A DNA stretch of 62,771 nucleotides from Candidatus Atribacteria bacterium (GCA_018402425.1 JAGYIZ010000008.1:1-62771); one strand, 5' to 3'; shown: positions 40,324 to 48,773, counted from the first letter of the stretch. The notes: a model not told the origin generated them from the sequence alone. Program-made: numbers and translations.

Positions 40324-41547
40324 GTGAGTAAATCAACATATAAAGTTCCTATTGGTCCCATTCATCCATCATTAGAGGAACCTATGACTTTTAATTTTGA
40401 GATCTCTGGGGAAAAGATTAAATCAATTGATTTGGCGCCCGGAGACAATCATAGGGGCATCGAATTTATGGGTAGAAATAGAAATATAATTCAGATTATC
40501 TATCTTGCAGAAAGAATTTGTGGTATTTGTTCTGCTTCTCATCCTTTCGCCTTTTGCCGGGCTGTCGAAAATGCAGCTGGAATCAGCGTTCCACCCAGAG
40601 CAGAATATATACGGGTCATTATAGCAGAATTAGAGCGCATTCATTCACATATTCTTTGGGCAGGAGTTGCTGCTCATGAGCTAGGTTTTGACTCGGTATT
40701 GTATCTTTCCTGGAAGGTACGTGAAGAAGTCATGGATATATTGGAAATATTAACCGGGAACCGGGTTAATTATGGAATGTTTATGATTGGTGGAGTAAGA
40801 AGGGATATTTCTAAAGAGCAAATTCCACGTATCGAAAAAACAATAGAATATTACAAGGAAGCCTATCAAAAATTAGAAGATGTTTTTTTACAGGACCCGA
40901 GCATTGCCATAAGAACCAAAAATGTTGGCGTTTTGACCTATGAAGAGGCCTTGAATTTAGCTAGCGTAGGTCCAACAGCAAGAGCTTCAGGCGTTAAGAA
41001 GGATGTTAGACAAGATCAACCATATTCTGCTTATGCAGATATGGATATCAAGGCTATTACTCCTGACATGTTTTCAGGAAAAGTTAATGGTGATGTTTAT
41101 GACAGGATTATTGTTAGAGTTCTGGAAGTCAAGCAATCTGTTGAAATTATAGAATATTGTTTAAACCATTTGCCTGATGGAGAAATATTATCTGAGAAAA
41201 AAATTGCCAAGTTGTTGGGTATATTAAAGAAAGCCGAAGGTGAAGGTGTTGGCAGACATGAAGCTCCCCGGGGTGAAGTTATCCATTATGTAAAACTGGG
41301 TGAAGGAGAAAGCCCAGAAGTCTGGAAAGCCAGGGCTCCTACTTATAATAATCTAATGTCCTGGGTACCTATGCTGCAAAATCAGGAAGTTGCCGATATA
41401 CCCATTGTCGTTGCTTCAATTGATCCCTGCATAGGATGTATGGATAGAGCTACTCTTGTTGATGCAAACACTTATCAGAAACAGGTATTAACAAGAGAAG
41501 AATTGAGAAAATTAAGTATTGAAAAAACCAGGAGGATGATGCAATGA
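40324..41547 (+). CDS. mbhL: Mbh subunit L, [NiFe] hydrogenase catalytic large subunit (NuoD-like)
   Basis: Catalytic subunit of group 4 [NiFe] hydrogenase, 407 residues. Nickel ligands are intact: ERICGICSASHPF near the N-terminus and DPCIGCMDR near the C-terminus. Having both CxxC pairs separates it from the related sulfur-reducing Mbs, where they are lost. GTG start after GAGGTGACAAAA. No extension remains beyond the last helix (RRMMQ) that an HycI protease would cleave. The residues after the final CxxC should be checked for a processing site. Confidence 0.96.
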   Translation: MSKSTYKVPIGPIHPSLEEPMTFNFEISGEKIKSIDLAPGDNHRGIEFMGRNRNIIQIIYLAERICGICSASHPFAFCRAVENAAGISVPPRAEYIRVIIAELERIHSHILWAGVAAHELGFDSVLYLSWKVREEVMDILEILTGNRVNYGMFMIGGVRRDISKEQIPRIEKTIEYYKEAYQKLEDVFLQDPSIAIRTKNVGVLTYEEALNLASVGPTARASGVKKDVRQDQPYSAYADMDIKAITPDMFSGKVNGDVYDRIIVRVLEVKQSVEIIEYCLNHLPDGEILSEKKIAKLLGILKKAEGEGVGRHEAPRGEVIHYVKLGEGESPEVWKARAPTYNNLMSWVPMLQNQEVADIPIVVASIDPCIGCMDRATLVDANTYQKQVLTREELRKLSIEKTRRMMQ

Positions 41548-42551
41548 GTGGAAGCGGTATGTTGATTTTTCTTCTTAAAATTGTTGGTGCGTTAGTCATA
41601 GCTGTCCTGGGAGTAATTATCGGGCTATTTTACAAGGGTGTTGACCGAAAATTGGCAGCATTAATGCAATCTCGAGTAGGGCCTCCCATTCGACAACCTT
41701 TTCTTGATTTTTTTAAACTAATGGTAAAGGAAAATATTGTCCCGGAGAATGCTGTGCCATGGGTTTTTAATGGTGCACCAGTTCTTGCCCTTGTTTCAAC
41801 GGTTACTATTTTATATTATATTCCCTTTGCCTCCATACCTGCTTTACTGGGAGACTCGGGTGATTTGATATTGATTGCTTATCTTTTAGCCTTACCTGCT
41901 ATTGCTTTGGTAGCTGGAGGTTTTTCATCTGGATCAACTTATGCCAGCATCGGTGCTCAAAGAGAGATGGTCATGATGATGAGTTATGAACTACCTTTAG
42001 TAACGACCATTATTGCATTAGGATGGCGATTGAGCCTGGCCTATCCTGGAATAAATGTGTTTTCCTTAGAAATATTGAGTGCTAATCCTATTTGGAATAT
42101 AGTTGGACCATTAGGCTTTATAGGGGCTTTCTTTTTACTGTTTACCCTTGCCATTGTAACTCCGGCAGAATTATCTATTGTTCCTTTTGATATTCCAGAA
42201 GCGGAAACAGAGCTGGCGGGTGGTATACTGGTGGAATATTCCGGTCGTAATTTGGCCTTGTTTGAATTAGCCAATGCCGTTAAAATGGTTGTAATGGCTT
42301 CTTTGACAGTTGTTCTATTTTTTCCTTATAATATTGCCCAGTTATTTTCCGTTAGTGGTTTTCTGGCCACAATTATCGATATACTATTCTTTTTTGTAAA
42401 ATTGTTTGTTGTAATATTTTTTGAGGCAACATTTATTCGGGTTGCAGTAGCTCGTTTAAAAATAAATCAAGCCTCCGTAAGCTACTTGATATTTCTCTCT
42501 ACAATTGGCTTGATGGGCTTGTTGTTAATAGCTATTGATTATATAATATAG
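41544..42551 (+). CDS. mbhM: Mbh subunit M (NuoH-like membrane anchor)
   Basis: A 335-residue membrane protein with about eight helices, homologous to NuoH. It shows QSRVGPPIRQPFLDFFKL, EREMVMMMSYELP-like QREMVMMMSYELP and PFDIPEAETELAGGILVEYSG, all conserved. It anchors the hydrogenase half in the membrane and relays protons. Four-base overlap with mbhL. Confidence 0.95.
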   Translation: MSGSGMLIFLLKIVGALVIAVLGVIIGLFYKGVDRKLAALMQSRVGPPIRQPFLDFFKLMVKENIVPENAVPWVFNGAPVLALVSTVTILYYIPFASIPALLGDSGDLILIAYLLALPAIALVAGGFSSGSTYASIGAQREMVMMMSYELPLVTTIIALGWRLSLAYPGINVFSLEILSANPIWNIVGPLGFIGAFFLLFTLAIVTPAELSIVPFDIPEAETELAGGILVEYSGRNLALFELANAVKMVVMASLTVVLFFPYNIAQLFSVSGFLATIIDILFFFVKLFVVIFFEATFIRVAVARLKINQASVSYLIFLSTIGLMGLLLIAIDYII

Positions 42552-42566
42552 TACGAGGTGAAAAGT

Positions 42567-42974
42567 ATGCCAACTCCAATGGGATTTGAATTAATCAGGC
42601 AGTTATTTCATAAACCGGCAACTAATTGTTTTCCTGTAAAATATTATCCTGATAAAACTACAGTTACAGAACTTATGAAAAAGGTTCAGGATGGTGAGGT
42701 TAAAATTAATTCACCGGTAGAAATACCAGAAAAATTTAGAGGAAAAATTATCTATGAGCGAGAAAAATGCATTGGTTGCAAGCTTTGTGTCAGAGTTTGT
42801 CCTTCACGTGCAATACAATTTCTTCCTGAAGAGAAGAAAATAAAAATAAGAATTGACCGTTGTATCTTTTGCTCGCAATGTAATGATGTATGTCCGGTAA
42901 ATTGTTTGCATATGTCTGAAAACTTTCTTCTGGCAAACGAAGATCGTTTTGACTCAGAAATGATTGTTGAATAA
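42567..42974 (+). CDS. mbhN: Mbh subunit N (NuoI-like, two [4Fe-4S] clusters)
   Basis: About 135 residues; electron entry point from ferredoxin. Two ferredoxin motifs are visible: CIGCKLCVRVCP and CIFCSQCNDVCP. The ATG at 42567 fits the GAGGTG site seven bases upstream better than GTG 42558. Last gene of the operon; a strong terminator follows. Confidence 0.94.
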   Translation: MPTPMGFELIRQLFHKPATNCFPVKYYPDKTTVTELMKKVQDGEVKINSPVEIPEKFRGKIIYEREKCIGCKLCVRVCPSRAIQFLPEEKKIKIRIDRCIFCSQCNDVCPVNCLHMSENFLLANEDRFDSEMIVE

Positions 42975-43026
42975 GACATTTAATATAAAATATAAAAATA
43001 TTTTTTAAAACAGATAAGTATTTTTG

Positions 43027-43063
43027 ATGAATACCACGTTAAAAAACGTGGTATTCATTTTTT
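43027..43063 (+). terminator. Terminator between mbhN and the convergent protease gene
   Basis: A perfect 14-bp stem (ATGAATACCACGTT with AACGTGGTATTCAT), a four-base loop, then TTTTTAG on the + strand. No T-run is seen for the opposite direction. Confidence 0.9.
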
Positions 43064-43077
43064 AGAAGTTAATTTTA

Positions 43078-43530
43078 CTAGAGTTGTTTGATTTCTTCTA
43101 AGCGATTTTCTTTTAACAATCTGATTATTATGTAACAACTTTTTAATACCGTTTTGCTCAAATTCTCACCTAGTTTAGTAGAGAGAGGCTGAATTCCGAT
43201 TAATATAACTTTTTGACAATATGGCGCTAGGTATTCTATTAGAAAATGAAGCGGCATTGAATGGGTGGATAGTTGAAGAGAAACGATTTTATCATAGGGA
43301 ATTATTCGGAAATTTCCTGCTTCAAGGTTCATCCAGGCAATATCAATTATGACAAGTAGTTGCGGATGAATTTTCTTAATTGATGAGGTATAATTTTCGG
43401 GTGCAGATTTCCCATCCAGACTAATCCAAGAGCAGTGTTGAAAGTTTTGTGCAATAAAGGAACCTGCTCCATCATCGCTTCTTAAAGGGTTTCCTGTACC
43501 CAGTAAAATATTTTTAGGTTGTTTTGTCAT
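43078..43530 (-). CDS. Hydrogenase maturation protease (HycI/HyaD family)
   Basis: The only minus-strand gene. A 150-residue protease that trims the C-terminus of the [NiFe] large subunit after nickel insertion. The N-terminus has LGTGNPLRSDDGAG with nickel-binding Asp; DIAWMN and STHSMPLHFL carry the second Asp/His pair; IGIQP follows. It faces the mbh operon tail to tail. With HypA upstream, it marks an active [NiFe] maturation pathway. Confidence 0.92.
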   Translation of the reverse strand: MTKQPKNILLGTGNPLRSDDGAGSFIAQNFQHCSWISLDGKSAPENYTSSIKKIHPQLLVIIDIAWMNLEAGNFRIIPYDKIVSLQLSTHSMPLHFLIEYLAPYCQKVILIGIQPLSTKLGENLSKTVLKSCYIIIRLLKENRLEEIKQL

Positions 43531-43823
43531 AAAATGAATTTCCTTTTTAAGAATTATAAAATATCATAACACAAAAATGAATAGAAAAAATATAAAATAT
43601 TTTTTTGTAAATTAGTATAAAAATTTGCAGGAAACTATAAAGAATTGTAATATTATAAAAGGATATTTAATTTAATTCTATTTTTAGAAATAAGAAATTA
43701 GTAATACTATACTATTTTACAGAATTGTTCTGAAAAAATATATTGCTAAAAAAGTATTAGCAGCATAATAATTTTAAGAAATCATTTAGAATTATTATCA
43801 TGATTTAAAGGGGGTATGTATTT
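43531..43823. other. Divergent intergenic region, no gene seen
   Basis: About 290 AT-rich bases separate the minus-strand protease gene from the SPOR gene, so promoters for both must lie here. I find no clear -35/-10 pair. A small palindrome, CAGAATTGTTCTG at about 43720, is the only structured site. Confidence 0.5.
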
Positions 43824-44489
43824 TTGAGACGGTCAAGGCGGATTTATAAACGAAAGTCCAGAAGCAACCTGGAAACTTTAATTATTTTGGTTGGTGCAAT
43901 TATTATCTTATCCGTTGCTTTTTACATGGCAAAAGAAAAAAGTTATTTACCTCCCGATGAAATAACAATTGAAGAACAAGATAATTTTGAAGAAGAAACC
44001 GTGCAGAAAAGTGAAGCCGATCAAGAAACCATAGATGAATTCTTAAGTCAAAGTACTCCTGCCCAGGTAGGTTCAGATGAGCAGGTAGCGTTGAAGCAAC
44101 CCGAAGTCAGTCCTGCACAAGAACAAGGAAGGGATGCTGAAGCAGAGGTGCCAGTTCAGTCAACGGAGCAGTCTTTAGAAAGAGAGAGTAACATTATAGA
44201 AAATCAGGTGGTCGCCGAAGAAAAAGAACCAGAACAAACCTATACTGAAGAAACGGAATCAAACGAATCTACTATGGTATATACTGTTCAGGTAGGTTAT
44301 TTTTCTGTTGAAAACAATGCCAGGGGTTTGGCAGAAGAAATTGAAAATTATGGATTTCAAACATATGTAGTAATACACGATGGTGCATATAAGGTTCAAG
44401 TGGGAGCTTACCAACGAGAAGAACAGGCTAAGGAAGCATCACAAGAATTAAAAAATATTGGTTATGAAATTTGGGTGACCCAAAGATAA
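43824..44489 (+). CDS. Membrane-anchored SPOR-domain protein
   Basis: A 221-residue bitopic protein: basic N-terminus, one helix (residues about 17-37), an acidic, Gln-rich linker (about 45-145), then a SPOR domain (YTVQVGYFSVENNARGLAEEI ... YKVQVGAYQREEQAKEASQEL). SPOR domains bind septal, amidase-processed peptidoglycan, so a cell-division role is likely. It starts at TTG 43824 after AAGGGGGTATG. No neighbour suggests a specific partner. Confidence 0.9.
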   Translation: MRRSRRIYKRKSRSNLETLIILVGAIIILSVAFYMAKEKSYLPPDEITIEEQDNFEEETVQKSEADQETIDEFLSQSTPAQVGSDEQVALKQPEVSPAQEQGRDAEAEVPVQSTEQSLERESNIIENQVVAEEKEPEQTYTEETESNESTMVYTVQVGYFSVENNARGLAEEIENYGFQTYVVIHDGAYKVQVGAYQREEQAKEASQELKNIGYEIWVTQR

Positions 44490-44592
44490 TTTAAATAAAT
44501 AACTGATGCAAAATTATAGTCATATTTTTATATCAAAATAATGATTAATTGATTGGCTTAATTTTATTAATTTCGATAAAAAATTATTTCAA

Positions 44593-45270
44593 ATGAAAGG
44601 ATATCATACAATTAATAATAACAAGAAAAACATTCCACAAGCTACTATTCATCGTTTATCTATTTGCCATAGATGTTTGGAATTGTTTGCCGAAACAGAA
44701 AAGGGTAGAAAATTTAAAACAATTTCATCATCGGAAATTTCAGAGATAACAGGTATTAATTCTAATCAAATCCGTAAAGATTTAGCATATTTTGGAAAAT
44801 TCGGGAGAAGAGGAATTGGTTATCCCGTTCAAGATCTTATAAATACCTTAGGGTATATATTAGGATCAAGCAGAAAGTGGGATATTATTATAGTAGGTGC
44901 AGGAAGCCTAGGGGAAGCATTGCTTCGTTATAAAGGCTTCCAAAAGCGAGGTTTTAGAATTAAAGCTGTATTTGATAGTGACATATCTAAAATTGGAAAA
45001 ATGGTAAATGATATTAAGATTATGAATGTAAAATATATGGAAAATTATATTAAGAAAAAAAATATAAAAGTAGGCATTATAACTGTTCCTGTTTCCTCTG
45101 CACAAGAGGTTGTTGATTGTATGGTTGCTGGGGGAGTTAAGTCTATTTTAAATTTTGCTCCCATTACTCTCAAATACCCCCATTATGTAAAGGTAAATAC
45201 AATAGATATTTCCGTTGAACTGGAAAGATTGGTTTATTTTTTATCCTCCGGACCCAAGATTAATGATTAA
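44593..45270 (+). CDS. rex: Redox-sensing transcriptional repressor Rex
   Basis: A 225-residue repressor that leaves DNA when NADH is high. The N-terminal winged helix contains ISEITGINSNQIRKDLAYFGKFGRRGIGY, the family hallmark. The Rossmann domain has IIVGAGSLGEALL and SGPKIND-like C-terminal helix. It lies directly upstream of the hydrogenase operon, whose promoter carries a Rex-type palindrome, so it very likely controls it. Confidence 0.96.
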   Translation: MKGYHTINNNKKNIPQATIHRLSICHRCLELFAETEKGRKFKTISSSEISEITGINSNQIRKDLAYFGKFGRRGIGYPVQDLINTLGYILGSSRKWDIIIVGAGSLGEALLRYKGFQKRGFRIKAVFDSDISKIGKMVNDIKIMNVKYMENYIKKKNIKVGIITVPVSSAQEVVDCMVAGGVKSILNFAPITLKYPHYVKVNTIDISVELERLVYFLSSGPKIND

Positions 45271-45319
45271 AATATTGCACAAATTCCCAGCTATGTAAGT
45301 GTAAGTATTTAAGATATAG

Positions 45320-45349
45320 TTGACATCGGAGTTGGGTATGTGTTAGAAT
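45320..45349 (+). promoter_or_regulatory. Promoter of the regulatory/hydrogenase operon
   Basis: TTGACA (45320-45325), 18-base spacer, TAGAAT (45344-45349). The start site falls near 45356, a few bases before the Rex palindrome. Confidence 0.82.
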
Positions 45350-45362
45350 TTCTTGGTGTAGC

Positions 45363-45380
45363 TTGTGATATTTTTCACAA
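45363..45380 (+). promoter_or_regulatory. rex: Rex operator
   Basis: TTGTGATATTTTTCACAA is an exact TTGTGA-N6-TCACAA inverted repeat, the form expected for Rex. It overlaps the first transcribed bases, so bound Rex would block transcription of the hydrogenase operon until NADH accumulates. Confidence 0.88.
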
Positions 45381-45461
45381 TATATTAACTATATTTTCAA
45401 AATAGATAATGGAATAAATAATTACTGCTTGCTAATAATTATTCCAAATCAGGGGTTTGCG

Positions 45462-45809
45462 ATGAAAATCAGAGACATAGTGGCGATTTTAGATGCTGAA
45501 GTGTTAACAGGAGAAAGTTATCTCGATCAGGAAATCGAAGAATTTGCAGCTAGTGACTTATTGAGTGATGTTCTTGCTCTAAGTAAAGATAATTTTTTAT
45601 TACTAACCAGTTTAACTTCTCAACAGGTAGTCAGGACCGCGGAAATCGCGGGAGGGATAGGGGTTGTTTTTGTTAGAGGTAAAGCCCCCGAACAAGAAGC
45701 CATTGGATTAGCCCGATCACATCATATTCCCCTTCTAATGACTTCTAAATCAACATTCGATGCTTGCTGTAAAATTGTAGAGGAAAAAAATAAACAAGAA
45801 AAATTATGA
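45462..45809 (+). CDS. DRTGG-domain protein
   Basis: A 115-residue protein with a DRTGG-type fold (MKIRDIVAILDAEVLTG ... ASDLLSDVLAL ... GVVFVRGKAPEQEAIGLARSHHIPLLMT). The domain is a predicted ligand-binding module without a known enzyme activity. ATG 45462 follows AGGGGT and starts the conserved region; TTG 45429 would add eleven unrelated residues. First gene behind the Rex-controlled promoter. Its stop overlaps the next gene. Confidence 0.82.
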   Translation: MKIRDIVAILDAEVLTGESYLDQEIEEFAASDLLSDVLALSKDNFLLLTSLTSQQVVRTAEIAGGIGVVFVRGKAPEQEAIGLARSHHIPLLMTSKSTFDACCKIVEEKNKQEKL

Positions 45810-46738
45810 CAGTATTACATTCCAGAGAAAAATTAACATTAGCCAATGAGCTGATTTATGAAATAAAAGTCAAAGACGCCATGACTAGAAAACTTATTTT
45901 TTTTAGTCAGGATGCAACTTTTCGGGAAATACAATCATCATTAAAAAAAAATAGGATATCTGGGGTTCCCATCCTGGATAAAACGAAAAATATCGTTGGC
46001 ATAGTCAGCATAGATAATGTAATTACTGCGTTTGATAAAGATTATATAAATAATAAAGTAAAAAATTACATGACCAGGCAGGTAATAACAATACCTCAAA
46101 ATTATTCCCTGGTCTCAGCTATTAAAAAATTTGAACATTATAAGTTTGGACGATTACCGGTAACAAAGAATGCTCGTTCTAATGAAATTATAGGTATTTT
46201 AACAATGGGTGATATTTTGAATTGTTTATTGGTAAGTATTCAAACCATTGCCGAGAAAGTTGAGAAAAAGGAAGCCCAAAATACCCGGTTATCAGAAAAA
46301 ATGATTAAACAAGCCCATAAGAAACATTTACGTTTCGAAGTTAAAAAGGCAGATTTTGATAATGCAGGCAGAGTAGCTAGTATCATTCGAAAGTACCTTC
46401 AAAAATTAAATATTGACAAACAAATCCTCCGAAGAGTAGCAATTATTTGCTACGAAGCAGAGATGAACATTAATATACACTCTTTGGGTGGATATATTAC
46501 TGTTGAAGTAGATGAATCGAATATTATGATTACAGCAATTGATTATGGCCCCGGTATTCCGGACGTAGAAGAGGCAATGAAACCTGGTTTCACCACTGCC
46601 TCCGAACAAATCAGGGCTTTGGGATTTGGTGCAGGTATGGGTTTGCCAAATATTAAAAAGTGTGCTGACCATCTAGATCTGGAATCTTCTATGGAGACCG
46701 GTACGATATTAAAGGCTACTATTTATTTAGGGGGGTAA
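45806..46738 (+). CDS. CBS-pair sensor with serine-kinase-like HATPase domain
   Basis: A 310-residue protein. Residues about 20-140 are two CBS domains (AMTRKLIFFSQDATFREIQ; YMTRQVITIPQNYSLVSAI), which usually bind adenine nucleotides. Residues about 175-310 are an HATPase of the RsbW/SpoIIAB type: N-box YEAEMNINIHS, G1 DYGPGIP, G2 GFGAGMGLP. A fusion of energy sensing to an anti-sigma-kinase-like domain suggests regulation by phosphorylation or partner switching. The target is unknown. Four-base overlap with the gene before. Confidence 0.85.
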   Translation: MTVLHSREKLTLANELIYEIKVKDAMTRKLIFFSQDATFREIQSSLKKNRISGVPILDKTKNIVGIVSIDNVITAFDKDYINNKVKNYMTRQVITIPQNYSLVSAIKKFEHYKFGRLPVTKNARSNEIIGILTMGDILNCLLVSIQTIAEKVEKKEAQNTRLSEKMIKQAHKKHLRFEVKKADFDNAGRVASIIRKYLQKLNIDKQILRRVAIICYEAEMNINIHSLGGYITVEVDESNIMITAIDYGPGIPDVEEAMKPGFTTASEQIRALGFGAGMGLPNIKKCADHLDLESSMETGTILKATIYLGG

Positions 46739-46740
46739 AG

Positions 46741-47085
46741 ATGAGATTAAAACAAATTGCCGACAAATGTTCTTTACAAAAAGTAGTGTTTTGTTCAGAC
46801 GATGAGATAGAAACAGGTTATTGTGGAGATCTGATGTCAGATGTTATTGCCAATGCAGATAGCAGTAGTATCTGGATTACTATTCAGGCTCATAAGAACA
46901 GTATTGCAGTCGCTTTGATTAAGGATATAAAGGCAATAGTGTTTTCAAATAATGTAGAAATAAATCAGGATCTAATTGAAAAAGCCAGGGAAGAAAAAAT
47001 CAATCTATTGAGAAGTGAGAAGAACTCTTTTTATATTTCCGGTATGATATACCAACTTTTGGAGGGCAATTCTGATAAAGATTGA
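46741..47085 (+). CDS. Second DRTGG-type domain protein
   Basis: A 114-residue protein (MRLKQIADKCSLQKVVF, YCGDLMSDVIANAD, SIWITIQAHKNSIAVALIKDIKAIVFSN) resembling a DRTGG domain, paralogous in fold to the gene at 45462. It is the third gene of the regulatory cassette. Its end overlaps the start of the PHP gene by about 14 bases. Confidence 0.75.
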   Translation: MRLKQIADKCSLQKVVFCSDDEIETGYCGDLMSDVIANADSSSIWITIQAHKNSIAVALIKDIKAIVFSNNVEINQDLIEKAREEKINLLRSEKNSFYISGMIYQLLEGNSDKD

Positions 47086-47815
47086 TTTACATATTCATTC
47101 TTCTCTTTCGGCATGCGGGGCTGATGAGATGTCCCCTTCTTTTATTATAAAAGAGGCAATGAAAAGCGGGTTAAAACTTATTTCTATTGCTGATCACAAT
47201 GCAATAAAGCATTCTCTTTTAGCCTGCCAAATAAGCAAAAAAGAGGACATAAAAATTCTTCCTGGTGTTGAATTAACCAGTCGAGAAGAAGTACATATGC
47301 TAGCTTATTTTGATGACATAACGGCTCTTTTAAAATTAGGGGAATTAGTTGAAAGACTACTACCAGACTTGGAAAATAAACCGGAATTTTTTGGTCATCA
47401 GGTGATATATGATAATACAGGAGAGATTGTCGATTTAGACTATAGATTAAGACAATCGGCTATAAACATGAGCCTGGAGAAGTTAGTTGATGAGATACAT
47501 AGACTGAAAGGCATAGCAATTCCGGCTCATATTGATAAAAATCGATTCAGTCTAAACAGTCAGCTGGGTTTTCTTGATGAAAAGGCCCCCTTTGATGCGG
47601 TAGAGGTCTCTAAATATAAGTGGCATAAAGACAAATATCAATTTGGGGATACCTTATCTGGATTCCCAGTTATTTGTGGTTCTGACAGTCATAACCCGGA
47701 TGATATCGGTTTATTCTATTTGGAAGCAAACAGTGATGAATTAATTAATTTCAATATTTTAAAAAAATATTTACATGAGAGGAAAAATGAGAACTATCGC
47801 AGACCATCTTTTTGA
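47072..47815 (+). CDS. PHP-domain metal-dependent phosphoesterase
   Basis: About 247 residues. The PHP metal motif DLHIHSSLSACG lies upstream of the first ATG (47129), so translation must begin earlier. CTG 47072 follows GGAGG by six or seven bases and gives LIKIDLHIH, the normal family start; ATT 47069 is an alternative. Further motifs: ISIADHNAIKH, LPGVELTS, IPAHIDKNR and CGSDSHNPDDIG. PHP proteins hydrolyse phosphoesters such as small nucleotides; the substrate here is unknown. Fourth gene of the regulatory cassette. Confidence 0.85.
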   Translation: MIKIDLHIHSSLSACGADEMSPSFIIKEAMKSGLKLISIADHNAIKHSLLACQISKKEDIKILPGVELTSREEVHMLAYFDDITALLKLGELVERLLPDLENKPEFFGHQVIYDNTGEIVDLDYRLRQSAINMSLEKLVDEIHRLKGIAIPAHIDKNRFSLNSQLGFLDEKAPFDAVEVSKYKWHKDKYQFGDTLSGFPVICGSDSHNPDDIGLFYLEANSDELINFNILKKYLHERKNENYRRPSF

Positions 47816-48341
47816 TATTTTAGAGAATTCAGTCAATGCTCATGCTAATAAAATAATGGTTACTTTTTCCTTTTGTAAAAACCTTTTTTTATGCCGTGTT
47901 ATCGATAATGGGATAGCTACAAGTTTGGAAAATATAACAGATCCTTTTGTTACTTCTAGAAAAACTAGAAAAGTAGGCTTGGGCTTACCCCTTTTAAAAG
48001 CAACTACAGAAGGGACAGGTGGCTATTTAAAAATGTCTAAACTGGGAAAAAGAGCAGGAACCAGTTTGGAATTTGTCGTAAACATGACGCATATTGATGC
48101 TCGTCCTTTTGGTGATATATCGGTTGTGTTTACAGATGTACTTCGTAGCTGGCCTGGTATTGATTTTGAGATAATCGTCCTTAAATCAAAGGAGGAGAAA
48201 AAAATATTAGATACTATTGAATTAAAAGAACTTTTAGATGTCAATATTTTACAGGATATAGAAATATTAAATTTTGTTAAAGAGCAATTGAGAAAAGAAT
48301 TACTTAAAATTGGCATAAATCAGCAATTTGGTGTTTCCTAA
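47787..48341 (+). CDS. Stand-alone HATPase (histidine-kinase-like ATPase) protein
   Basis: A 184-residue protein with an HATPase_c fold: N-box HLFDILENSVNAHANKI, G1 RVIDNGIA, and G2-like GLGLPLLKATTEGTGG. There is no sensor or dimerisation/His domain, and the C-terminal 70 residues are of unknown type. The ATG at 47787 follows GAGAGGA. It overlaps the end of the PHP gene. Fifth and last gene of the regulatory cassette before the electron-transfer genes. Confidence 0.8.
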   Translation: MRTIADHLFDILENSVNAHANKIMVTFSFCKNLFLCRVIDNGIATSLENITDPFVTSRKTRKVGLGLPLLKATTEGTGGYLKMSKLGKRAGTSLEFVVNMTHIDARPFGDISVVFTDVLRSWPGIDFEIIVLKSKEEKKILDTIELKELLDVNILQDIEILNFVKEQLRKELLKIGINQQFGVS

Positions 48342-48407
48342 AAAATCACATTACTTAAGATTACAGACTATTTATTAAAAATTGTTAAGGAGGAATAGAT
48401 ACCAGGA

Positions 48408-48773
48408 ATGAAGAATTTAGAGGAATTAAAACAGATAAGGGAGAGAGTTCGTAGAAACCTTGATATGCGATCAGGAGACTTTGGAGTGAAGATAATTGTA
48501 TGTCTGGGAACCTGTGGTATCGCTGCTGGAGCGAGGCAGACCATGAATAAGTTAGCTGATTTAAGTGCTCAAAGCGGCAGATCTGATATTGTTATTTCTA
48601 CTACCGGATGTGCTGGTTTTTGTGAACAGGAACCTATGATTAAAGTCCAGGAAAAAGATAAAGAACCGGTTACCTATGGTCATGTTGATGTTGCTGCTGC
48701 CGAAGAAATTTTTAACCAACATGTCTTAAAAGGGAATATCGTTGAAAAATATTTATTTTCAAAGGGAGAATAA
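48408..48773 (+). CDS. Thioredoxin-like [2Fe-2S] ferredoxin (HndB-like)
   Basis: A 121-residue protein with the thioredoxin-like ferredoxin fold. Four Cys are set for a 2Fe-2S cluster: VCLGTCGIAAGA and TGCAGFCEQEP. HndB of NADP-reducing hydrogenases is the closest named type. It follows AAGGAGGAATAG and precedes nuoE. The same domain occurs fused to NuoF at 57921. Confidence 0.85.
   Translation: MKNLEELKQIRERVRRNLDMRSGDFGVKIIVCLGTCGIAAGARQTMNKLADLSAQSGRSDIVISTTGCAGFCEQEPMIKVQEKDKEPVTYGHVDVAAAEEIFNQHVLKGNIVEKYLFSKGE

Noticed and set aside
39270-41547. Mbs (sulfur-reducing) complex or complex I instead of hydrogenase
   Set aside because: Both CxxC nickel-ligand pairs are intact in the large subunit, which Mbs and NuoD lack.
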